From Solirubrobacterales bacterium (GTDB taxonomy: Bacteria; Actinomycetota; Thermoleophilia; Solirubrobacterales; Solirubrobacteraceae), in NCBI GenBank assembly GCA_025964065.1, contig JAOPZO010000013.1, positions 1 to 8,864 on the forward strand: a stretch of DNA of 8,864 bases, in the 5' to 3' direction. Positions 1 through 5,793 of the stretch are shown here, piece after piece. How positions within the stretch are numbered: position 1 is the first letter of the stretch; each line of letters opens with the position of its first letter. Made by a program: the position numbers and the translations under genes. Under the pieces are notes generated by a model that worked only from the letters and a program-made list of their open reading frames with translations, was not told where the DNA came from and ran no database searches.

Positions 1-385
1 GCCCTCCGTGCCGACCTCGCGGGCGACGCGGGTGACCTCGTCCGCGAAGGCGGAGAGCTGCGTGACCATCGTGTTGATCGTGTCCGCGAGCGCGGCGACC
101 TCGCCCTTGGCCTCGACGGTGATCTTCTCGGAGAGGTCGCCCTCGGCGACCGCCGTGGTGACGAGCGCGATGCCGCGGACCTGGTCTGTCAGGTTGCGCG
201 CCATGACGTTCACGTTGTCCGTGAGGTCCTTCCAGGTGCCCGCGACGCCGGGGACCTCGGCCTGCCCGCCGAGCTGGCCCTCCGTGCCGACCTCGCGCGC
301 CACGCGCGTGACCTCGGAGGAGAACGCGGAGAGCTGGTCGACCATCGCGTTGACCGTCGTGCCGATGCGGGCGAACTCGCCCTTG
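1..385. repeat. 276-bp tandem DNA repeat inside the HAMP-array gene
   Basis: Bases 1-109 and 277-385 align without gaps and are highly similar; the first 21 bases are identical. The 276-base period is exactly 92 codons, the usual length of a paired HAMP unit. On the protein side the sequence VTRVAREVGTEG occurs at residues 175-186 and again at 267-278. A second matching block, around the DLSQK and DLSEK motifs, is offset by 97 codons because one unit carries a five-residue insertion. Further copies are expected beyond the left edge. The array is prone to unequal recombination and to assembly collapse. Confidence 0.85.
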
Positions 386-834
386 AGCGGCTGGCCCTCG
401 ATCGTCAGGGCCATCTTCTGCGAGAGGTCGCCCTCGGCGACCGCCACGATGACGCGGGCGACCTCGGTGGTCGGGCGCACGAGGTCGTCGACGAGGCCGT
501 TGACCGCGCCGAGGGCGGCGGTCCACTCGCCCTGGGCGCCCTTGAGCGAGGCGCGCTCGGTCATGCGGCCGTCACGGCCGATGACGCGGCCCATGCGGGC
601 GAGCTCGGCGACGAGCTGGGCGTTGCGCTCGACGAGCGCGTTGAACGCGCGCTCCGCCTCGCCGGCGGTGCCCTTGCGGCGCCCGGGGAGGCGGACGGAG
701 AAGTCGCCGTCCCCCGCCGCGGCCAGCGCGTCGCGGAGGCGCTCCAGTGCGGGGTCGACCCCGGCGGTGCCCCCGGTCCCGTTGCCGCCGGCCGTGCTCG
801 AAGCGGTCGCCTCACGGGCCGCCTGCGTTGCCAT
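1..834 (-). CDS. Tandem-HAMP sensor protein, N-terminal part (probable poly-HAMP hybrid histidine kinase; runs off left edge)
   Basis: The 278 visible residues begin with a short Ser/Gly/Thr-rich, disordered-looking N-terminus (1-28). A chain of HAMP domains follows, with recurring signatures: GDFSVRL near 43, DGRMTER near 88, EGDLSQKM near 134, EGQLGGQAEV near 185 and EGDLSEKITV near 231. The spacing is about 46 residues, so two alternating HAMP types form a repeat of about 92 residues. No transmembrane segment precedes them, so the protein should be cytosolic. Such arrays are typical of fungal Nik1/group III osmosensing kinases and large bacterial HAMP-GAF-HATPase-REC proteins; the kinase domain itself lies outside the window, so the kinase call is inference. 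The start is well fixed: an in-frame TAG lies eight codons upstream (858-856), this ATG is the first start codon after it, and a GGGGAG ribosome site sits 10 bases before it. The gene stands alone after a gene-poor stretch of about 445 bases. Confidence 0.88.
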   Translation of the reverse strand, partial: MATQAAREATASSTAGGNGTGGTAGVDPALERLRDALAAAGDGDFSVRLPGRRKGTAGEAERAFNALVERNAQLVAELARMGRVIGRDGRMTERASLKGAQGEWTAALGAVNGLVDDLVRPTTEVARVIVAVAEGDLSQKMALTIEGQPLKGEFARIGTTVNAMVDQLSAFSSEVTRVAREVGTEGQLGGQAEVPGVAGTWKDLTDNVNVMARNLTDQVRGIALVTTAVAEGDLSEKITVEAKGEVAALADTINTMVTQLSAFADEVTRVAREVGTEG

Positions 835-953
835 CGTGCTCGTTCTCCCCGTGTCCTACCCCGTGGCGCGGGCGCGCCCGGGGGGCAGGAAGGCTACCTG
901 CCCGGGTGCCGTTCGTCCGCAGTCCTGCGCACTTCCGGCACGCCACCGCCCGA

Positions 954-970
954 AAGGGGTCAGGCCCCTT
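954..970. repeat. REP-like palindrome AAGGGG-TCAGG-CCCCTT
   Basis: A six-base perfect stem (954-959 with 965-970) encloses the five-base loop TCAGG. Palindromes of the form GGGGTCAGNCCCC are familiar as scattered intergenic repeats in many bacterial genomes, sometimes linked to REP-associated tyrosine transposases. That link is from memory and is not shown here. Only one copy is present in the window and there is no transposase, so the repeat nature is inference; a lone terminator hairpin is the alternative. Confidence 0.35.
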
Positions 971-1222
971 CCAGGCGGTCCCGGCGTCGGGGGCGCGCGC
1001 CGACCGCGGCCGGCAGCGCGTCGAGCGCCGCGAGCTCCGCGGAGGCACCGTGAGCGTGGTCGCGGCGGCGTTCTCCTCGAGGTCCGCGAGGCGCTTCGTG
1101 ACCCGGGATCGGGAGCACGTGCGGCCCTGCGCGAGGAGCAGTCCGAGGTGCCGGAGAGCGTGACGCGAGCCGAAGGCCCGACGTCGGCGCTTCCGCGCCC
1201 GGACGCGGGCCCTCCGGACGCA

Positions 1223-1252
1223 CCGAGGGCGGCCCGCTCGGGCCGCCCTCGG
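1223..1252 (-). terminator. 14-bp GC-rich hairpin after the PRC/YsnF gene
   Basis: Bases 1223-1236 pair perfectly with 1239-1252. The formal loop is CT; in practice the innermost pair would open to give a four-base loop. The hairpin lies 28 bases past the PRC/YsnF stop codon. There is no T-run on either side, as is usual for hairpin terminators in high-GC actinobacteria. It probably ends the transcript coming from the right, before the HAMP sensor gene. Confidence 0.65.
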
Positions 1253-1280
1253 GCGTCACTGGGTGCTGCGGGCGGGTCGA

Positions 1281-2075
1281 TCAGTCGCGGCGGCGGCCCG
1301 GGTCGACGTCGCCCTCGGCCTCGATCTGCTCCTTGCGCACGGTCTCGTCGACCTGCACGTTCTCCGTGTGCGTGTCCTTGTCGAGGCGCACGCGCTCCTT
1401 GGCGACGACGTCCTTCTCGACGACGGGCGCCTCGGAGCGGAGCGTGACCTCGTGCTCCTCCTCCGACAGCGCCGGGCCGTCGTACGCCTCACCGCGGTTG
1501 GCGTCCGTGATCGGCTCGCGCTCGATGCGGACCTCCTCGCGCTGCACCGGGACCGTCGTCTGGACGTCCTCGGTGACGATGTACTTGCGCAGGCGGGCCT
1601 TGCCCGTCTCGCGGGACTCCGTGCCGACGCGGAGCTCCTCCTCGGAGCGCGTCATCGCGTCGTCCGTGGTGGGGCCGCTCGTGTCGCGCCCGACGGTCTC
1701 GCGGCCGCGGTCCCGGTCCCGGTCCGTGAACGTGTCGTGGTCGGGACCGTCGTACTGCGAGTAGCCCGAGATGCCGTAGTACTCGTACAGACGAGCCTCC
1801 TCGGCCTCCGAGAGCTCACCGTCCGCGTCGATGTTCGGCGCGCCCTTGATCTTCGCCTTGTCGAAGCCGAGGTGCACATGGCCCTCGTGGGCGCGGGCGC
1901 CCTCGATGGGGACGAGCGAGACCTTGTGGCCGAAGAGGCCGGTCTTCACCGCCGCGAAGGTCGGCTCGCCGGTCTGCCGGTCGAGGTAGATGTGGTCGAG
2001 CGAACCGACCTTCTCACCGTCGGGTCCGACGGCGTCCTGGCCGGACCAGGTCTTGACGTCCTGAAGCGTGGGCAT
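1281..2075 (-). CDS. PRC-barrel and YsnF/AvaK (DUF2382) domain stress protein
   Basis: The protein has 264 residues. Residues 1-102 form a PRC-barrel domain (QDVKTWSGQDAVGPDGEKVGS..., IYLDRQTGEP, GLFGHKVSLVPIEGA). A very acidic/basic linker follows (103-141, with a DRDRDRGR run). Residues 142-255 match the YsnF/AvaK or DUF2382 domain: EELRVGTESRETGKARLRKYI, then VPVQREEVRIEREP and the ending KDVVAKERVRLDKDT. It has no signal peptide or membrane segment, so it is likely cytosolic. The family is linked to general stress; its molecular role is unknown, and PRC-barrels generally bind protein or RNA. I chose the ATG at 2075 because the family begins here and AAGGAAAGGGG lies 10-15 bases upstream. 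An in-frame start at 2150 would add 25 residues of leader with no family similarity. It lies 89 bases from the phosphatase stop and may have its own promoter, though I see none clearly. Confidence 0.9.
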   Translation of the reverse strand: MPTLQDVKTWSGQDAVGPDGEKVGSLDHIYLDRQTGEPTFAAVKTGLFGHKVSLVPIEGARAHEGHVHLGFDKAKIKGAPNIDADGELSEAEEARLYEYYGISGYSQYDGPDHDTFTDRDRDRGRETVGRDTSGPTTDDAMTRSEEELRVGTESRETGKARLRKYIVTEDVQTTVPVQREEVRIEREPITDANRGEAYDGPALSEEEHEVTLRSEAPVVEKDVVAKERVRLDKDTHTENVQVDETVRKEQIEAEGDVDPGRRRD

Positions 2076-2129
2076 GGGTGACGTGCCCCTTTCCTTGGGG
2101 GTCGTTTGCTTGCTTTGGATGAGGACGGC

Positions 2130-2148
2130 GGTCGTGCCGGCGACGACC
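2130..2148 (-). terminator. Weak inverted repeat after the phosphatase gene
   Basis: GGTCGT (2130-2135) pairs with ACGACC (2143-2148) around a seven-base loop, 16 bases past the phosphatase stop codon. The stem is only six pairs and has no T-run. It could be a weak terminator, or an operator in the leader of the PRC/YsnF gene, whose start lies 54 bases further on. Confidence 0.25.
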
Positions 2149-2164
2149 ATCCGATGTTGCTGGG

Positions 2165-3901
2165 CTACCCGCGACGTGCCCGCTGAACCGGGCTGTCAGG
2201 GGCCTGACGACGTGTCGAACGTTCGTCCACGACGAGGATCGCCAGGTCGTCGTCCAGCCCCTGCCCGTCCGCGTCGGCGAGCTGCGCAACCGCCTGCACG
2301 AGCGCTTCGGGCGAGACCCCGTCGGCCCCGCGCGCGTCTTCCACGAGCGCCTGCAGCCCGAGGACCTCGAGCCGCTCCCCGTCCGCCTCCGCGCGCGCCT
2401 CGATGAGGCCGTCCGTGTAGAGCACGAGCGTCCAGCGCTCCGGGAGGTCGCGCTCGGCGACGGGCCACGGGACGCCCTCCACGAGGCCGAGCGCCGGGCC
2501 GCGCCCGTCGCCGTCCAGCGGCAGCACCACGCCGTCGGCCGCGAGCAGCGCGGGCGGGTGCCCGGCGACCGCCCAGCGCAGCCGCCGCCCGTCCGCGTCG
2601 ACGTGGGCCACCACCACCGTCGCGAAGAGGTCCTCGTCGGGGCGCTCGGAGACGATGATCGCGTCGAGCACGTCGAGGCGGTCGAGCGGCACCCCCGCGA
2701 TCGCGAGCGTGCGCCAGCTCGCCCGGAGCCGCGCGGCGAGCGCCGCCGCCCGTGGGCCGTGGCCGCACACGTCGCCGACGAGCACGGCCAGGCCGCCGTC
2801 CGGCGTGCGGACCGCGTCGAGGAAGTCGCCGCCGAGGAGCATGCGCTTCTCGCTCGCGACGTAGTGCGTGAGCACGCCCGTCGGCAGGTCGGACGGCAGG
2901 AGGTCGGCCTGGAAGCGCTCCGAGACGACGATGCGCTCGCGGGCGCGGGCGAGCCGGAGCGTCAGGAGCGGGAGGAGCCAGAGGAGCAGGAAGGCGATGA
3001 GCGCGGTGCCGATGAGGAGCGTCGCGCGCAGGCGGGTGACGTCCTCGAAGGCCTTGGAGGCGGGGACGTCGGCGCTGACGGTGTAGCCCGTGCCGGGCAC
3101 TCCGGCGTACCCCGAGACCGTGGGCCGCCCGTCGACCTCGCGCACCCGCACGCCGGTCCGCCCGTCCATCGCGGCGCGCACGAGCGGGTCCTGCGCGCGG
3201 GTGACGAGGCGCGTCGGCGGCGCACCGGTGCGCCCGACGACCGCTCCCGCCTGGTCGGTCAGCGTGAGCTTGACGTCCTCGGCCGCCGCGTCGGCCAGGG
3301 TCTGGAAGCGGTTCGTCGCCGTCACCGCGAGGATGCCCGTGCGCTCCCCGGCCGCGCTGGTGACGGGCACCGCGAGCGTCGTCGCCGGCCCGCGTGCGCC
3401 CCGCGGCACGTCGGCGCGCGAGAGGTAGCGCTCCAGGCCGTCGCCGAGGCCACGGAACCAGTCCGTGCCGGAGAGGTCGGTGCCCGGGGCGGCGGCGGCG
3501 GCGGGGACGGCGGCGACGACGCGGCCGAGCGAGTCGGTGTAGGCCACCGCGTCGAGCCCGCGGACCTCGGAGCGCAGGGCGGTCAGGACCAGCTCCACCT
3601 GGACCCGGTCGCCCACCGGGAGCCGCGCGCGCCGTGGCCGTGGCACGTCCCGCAGGCGCTGGGCGTAGGTCTGGGCCACCTCCCCGAAGCGGGCGGACTG
3701 CTCGCCCGCCAGGCGGGCGGTCAGCTCCGCGGTCGTCCGGACGCGGCCCTCGGCCTCGGAGCGGACGGCGTCCTCGGCGAGCCGGAGCACGAACGCGACG
3801 AAGACGAGGAGCAGCACGAGGCCGACCCCGGCCCACCCGACGATGGCGCGGCGCCGGTCGCCGTCGCCGCCTCCCTGCGCTGCTCGCCGGGCCCGTGCCA
3901 C
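2165..3901 (-). CDS. Membrane dCache-SpoIIE (PP2C/RsbU-type) serine phosphatase
   Basis: The protein has 578 residues. TM1 spans about 19-39, an extracytoplasmic dCache-like sensor about 40-290 (including VAYTDSLGRVV, GTDWFRGL and ATTLAVPV), and TM2 about 293-315. The C-terminal SpoIIE/PPM phosphatase domain (about 320-560) keeps its key motifs: GGDFLDA (D359), VGDVCGHG (D377), GHPP at 447-450, LYTDGL (D497) and GLDDDLAIL (550-552). All metal-binding aspartates appear present, so it should be active. Relatives (RsbU, SpoIIE) dephosphorylate an anti-anti-sigma factor in response to stress; the partner is not in this window. No HAMP domain lies between TM2 and the phosphatase. The GTG start is well fixed: an in-frame TAG lies only 12 bases upstream (3913-3911) and the next start codon is inside TM1. 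The gene begins 13 bases after recQ and has a poor ribosome site, suggesting translational coupling. A short basic tail follows the domain. Confidence 0.92.
   Translation of the reverse strand: MARARRAAQGGGDGDRRRAIVGWAGVGLVLLLVFVAFVLRLAEDAVRSEAEGRVRTTAELTARLAGEQSARFGEVAQTYAQRLRDVPRPRRARLPVGDRVQVELVLTALRSEVRGLDAVAYTDSLGRVVAAVPAAAAAPGTDLSGTDWFRGLGDGLERYLSRADVPRGARGPATTLAVPVTSAAGERTGILAVTATNRFQTLADAAAEDVKLTLTDQAGAVVGRTGAPPTRLVTRAQDPLVRAAMDGRTGVRVREVDGRPTVSGYAGVPGTGYTVSADVPASKAFEDVTRLRATLLIGTALIAFLLLWLLPLLTLRLARARERIVVSERFQADLLPSDLPTGVLTHYVASEKRMLLGGDFLDAVRTPDGGLAVLVGDVCGHGPRAAALAARLRASWRTLAIAGVPLDRLDVLDAIIVSERPDEDLFATVVVAHVDADGRRLRWAVAGHPPALLAADGVVLPLDGDGRGPALGLVEGVPWPVAERDLPERWTLVLYTDGLIEARAEADGERLEVLGLQALVEDARGADGVSPEALVQAVAQLADADGQGLDDDLAILVVDERSTRRQAPDSPVQRARRG
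3486..3504. repeat. Short GGC microsatellite within the sensor domain
   Basis: Five GGC units are flanked by further G-runs and followed shortly by another GGC/GAC-rich stretch. In the gene this encodes an alanine run, AVPAAAAAPG (residues 131-140), in a loop of the predicted dCache sensor. It is a possible slippage site, but loss or gain of whole units would keep frame. Confidence 0.5.
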
Positions 3902-3914
3902 CCGCGCAGCCTAG

Positions 3915-5573
3915 TCACGGCCCCGGCGCCGCCCCGCCGGTGCCCGCCCAGGCGTCCACGGGCACGAGCACGTCGTCGCGCTCGCGCAGGACCTCGACGG
4001 CGAGCGTCTTGTAGCCCACCTCGTCGAAGGCGACCGTGACCTTGCCCGGGTCGCCGTGCTGGACGACGCCCTCGCCCCAGGTGGCGTGCCGGACGCGGTC
4101 TCCCACCCCGAGCCCGATGCCCTCGAGGTCGCCCCGTGCTGCCGCGGGCTCCCCGTCGGTGGCCTCGCAGACGTCGCAGCGGCCGCAGCGCGTGGGCGGG
4201 TCCTCGCCGAAGTAGGCGAGCAGGAACGCCCGGCGGCACGTGCGGAGCTCCGCGTAGGTCCGCATCATGTCCACGCGGGAGCGCTCGACCTCCTTGCGCT
4301 TCTCCTCGGCCTGCACCGCCCGGGCGACGACCCCGTCGAGCTCCCCGGTGGGGGGCCAGCCGCCCGTCTCCGAGAGCCGCCGCACCACCGCGAGCGTGCG
4401 GGCGGGGGAGAGGCCGCAGGCGCGGGCGAGGACCTTCGTGTCGGTGACCCGGGCGCCACCGCGGAGCGCCTCCACGACCCGTTCGAGCTCCTGCAGCTTC
4501 AGGCCGCCCCCGGCGAAGAAGCGCCGCAGCCCGATGTCCTCGCTGCGGTAGAGGAGCTTCGCCGCCGCGGGCGCACCATCGCGCCCCGCACGGCCGACCT
4601 CCTGCCAGTAGGCGTCGAGCGACTCGGGCGGGGCGACGTGCACGACGAAGCGCACGTCGGCCTTGTCGATCCCCATGCCGAACGCGGAGGTCGCGACGAT
4701 GACGTCGAGGTCGCCGTCGAGGAAGGCGCGCTCGGTCGCGCGGCGCTCCCCGCTGCGCATGCCCGCGTGGTAGGCGCCCGCGTCGACGCCGGCGTCGCGG
4801 AGGTGGTCGGCCAGGGCCTCCGTCGCGCGGCGCGTCGCGGCGTAGACGATGCCGGGCTTCGCGAGCTCGGAGACGAGCTCGGCGAGCCGCTCGTGCTTGT
4901 GGTGCTCGTCGTGGAAGCGCTCGACCTCCAGGTGGAGCTCGGGGCGGTCGAGGTCCGAGAGCACGAGGTGCGGCGCGCGCAGCCCGAGCCGCTCCGTGAC
5001 CTCCTCGCGCACGAGCGGGGACGCGGTGGCGGTGAGCGCGAGGGCCGGCGGGTGGCCCAGCGCGTCGAGGACGGCGCCGAGCATCAGGTAGTCCGGGCGG
5101 AAGTCGTGGCCCCAGGTCGAGACGCAGTGGGCCTCATCGACGACGAAGAGGCCGGGGCGCGCGGCGACGAGCTCGCCCAGGAGCTCCGGGTCGGCGAGCT
5201 GCTCGGGCGCGAGCAGGAGGAACTGGAGGCTGCCGTCGGCGAGGGCACCGAGCGCCTCCTCCCGCTCCCCGGCTCCGAGGGCCGAGTTCAGTGCCGCGGC
5301 GGACAGGCCGTGCTCGCGGAGGTGCGCGAGCTGGTCGCGCTGCAGCGCGATGAGCGGGGAGACGACGAGGGTCGGGCCGGCGTCGCGGAGCAGCGCGGCG
5401 ACCTGGTAGATCGCGGACTTGCCGGCGCCCGTGGGCAGTACCGCGAAGCAGTCGTGGCCGTCCACGAGCGCACCGATCGCCTCGGCCTGTCCGGGGCGCA
5501 GCTCCTCGTAGCCGAACGCCTCGCGGGCGGCGCGGGCGACGGGGTCCTCGGACGGGGCGGTCTGCGTGGCCAT
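3915..5573 (-). CDS. recQ: RecQ-family ATP-dependent DNA helicase
   Basis: The protein has 552 residues and unwinds DNA 3'-5' in recombination repair and fork rescue. Superfamily 2 motifs are all visible: ELRPGQ (motif 0, 25-29), LPTGAGKS (Walker A, 46-53), VSPLIALQRDQ (71-81), DEAHCVSTWGHDFRPDY (146-162), LTATA (180-184), GIVYAATRR (241-249) and ATSAFGMGIDKADVRFVVH through QEVGRAGRDG (294-333). Four zinc-binding cysteines are in place (446, 463, 466, 469) within CRRAFLLAYFGE and CGRCDVC. A helix-turn-helix-like insert (about 375-405) sits between the helicase and zinc parts. HRDC is absent; instead a small beta-rich domain (488-545; VGDRVRHATWGEGVVQ, VAFDEVGYKTLAVE) ends the protein. It resembles the Tudor-like tail of UvrD/PcrA and is known from other actinobacterial RecQs. 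I chose the ATG at 5573 because helicase homology begins soon after it; a frame open to 5774 only reads through hairpins. The phosphatase gene follows 13 bases after the stop. Confidence 0.95.
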   Translation of the reverse strand: MATQTAPSEDPVARAAREAFGYEELRPGQAEAIGALVDGHDCFAVLPTGAGKSAIYQVAALLRDAGPTLVVSPLIALQRDQLAHLREHGLSAAALNSALGAGEREEALGALADGSLQFLLLAPEQLADPELLGELVAARPGLFVVDEAHCVSTWGHDFRPDYLMLGAVLDALGHPPALALTATASPLVREEVTERLGLRAPHLVLSDLDRPELHLEVERFHDEHHKHERLAELVSELAKPGIVYAATRRATEALADHLRDAGVDAGAYHAGMRSGERRATERAFLDGDLDVIVATSAFGMGIDKADVRFVVHVAPPESLDAYWQEVGRAGRDGAPAAAKLLYRSEDIGLRRFFAGGGLKLQELERVVEALRGGARVTDTKVLARACGLSPARTLAVVRRLSETGGWPPTGELDGVVARAVQAEEKRKEVERSRVDMMRTYAELRTCRRAFLLAYFGEDPPTRCGRCDVCEATDGEPAAARGDLEGIGLGVGDRVRHATWGEGVVQHGDPGKVTVAFDEVGYKTLAVEVLRERDDVLVPVDAWAGTGGAAPGP

Positions 5574-5627
5574 GAGTGCCCGTCGATACCCGGGCCCGCG
5601 GAGTGCGGTGCGCCAACTGGTCGGACG

Positions 5628-5666
5628 TGGCCGCCGGGGCGAGGGGGAGAGGTGCCCCGGCGGCCA
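5628..5666 (-). promoter_or_regulatory. 13-bp hairpin in the recQ leader
   Basis: Bases 5628-5640 pair perfectly with 5654-5666 (stem TGGCCGCCGGGGC). In the recQ transcript the 13-base loop is pyrimidine-only apart from its first base (ACCTCTCCCCCTC). The hairpin lies 54 bases upstream of the recQ ATG. It is longer than needed for a simple terminator, and a second hairpin that better fits terminator duty stands further upstream. A regulatory role (attenuator, mRNA stabiliser or cruciform) is inference. Confidence 0.4.
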
Positions 5667-5735
5667 TCGTCGCCACCGTCCTTGGAGGTGAGGCGTGCGG
5701 GCCAGGGAGGGGGCCGACTGCGCGCGTCTCGCCCC

Positions 5736-5765
5736 TTCGGCTACCCCCGCCGGCGGGGAGCCGAA
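5736..5765 (-). terminator. Hairpin terminator after the uvsE-mscS operon
   Basis: TTCGGCT (5736-5742) pairs with AGCCGAA (5759-5765). The interior CCCCGCCGGCGGGG (5745-5758) is itself a perfect palindrome; two unpaired bases (AC, 5743-5744) separate the two parts on one side. It starts 28 bases after the channel gene's stop codon. There is no T-run. It most likely ends the uvsE-mscS transcript before recQ. Confidence 0.6.
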
Positions 5766-5793
5766 CGTCCGCACCCGAACAGCGGCGGCCGGC

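Larger units (their letters stand above)
835..1280. other. Gene-poor intergenic stretch between HAMP sensor and PRC/YsnF gene
   Basis: I find no convincing intact gene in these 446 bases. Open frames here have arginine/proline-rich, low-complexity translations. The stretch contains the leader of the HAMP gene (GGGGAG ribosome site), a 7-bp hairpin (883-889 with 897-903), a REP-like palindrome at 954-970, a possible decayed coding fragment (about 960-1215, - strand) and the PRC/YsnF terminator hairpin at 1223-1252. No clear -35/-10 pair stands out for the HAMP gene. Confidence 0.6.
5574..5793. other. Leader/intergenic region between mscS-like gene and recQ
   Basis: These 220 bases hold two strong hairpins (5628-5666 and 5736-5765) and no convincing gene. 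The recQ promoter should lie between the distal hairpin and about 5670, but I see no clear -35/-10 pair. The recQ ribosome site is weak (ACGGG, about 6 bases before the ATG). A - strand frame from GTG 5676 runs through the region but continues as an arginine-rich shadow of recQ. Confidence 0.6.

Noticed and set aside
8..1447. Long + strand open frame (479 codons)
   Set aside because: It is antisense to the HAMP-array gene and PRC/YsnF terminator region; its translation is Ser/Arg/Pro-rich with no family motif, typical of the reverse of GC-rich genes.
2196..2207. TCAGG-GG-CCTGA inverted repeat in the phosphatase 3' end
   Set aside because: Only five pairs with a two-base loop inside coding sequence; expected by chance at this GC content.
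2558..4039. 493-codon + strand open frame opposite the phosphatase
   Set aside because: Arg/Glu/His-rich translation without domains; the - strand has the complete SpoIIE motifs.
5134..5676. Possible upstream small gene in the recQ leader starting at GTG 5676
   Set aside because: It has a passable ribosome site but continues as an arginine-rich out-of-frame reading of recQ with no family similarity.
5574..5774. Extended start for recQ adding 67 residues
   Set aside because: The added residues translate the two hairpins, have no RecQ similarity, and the family N-terminus fits the ATG at 5573.
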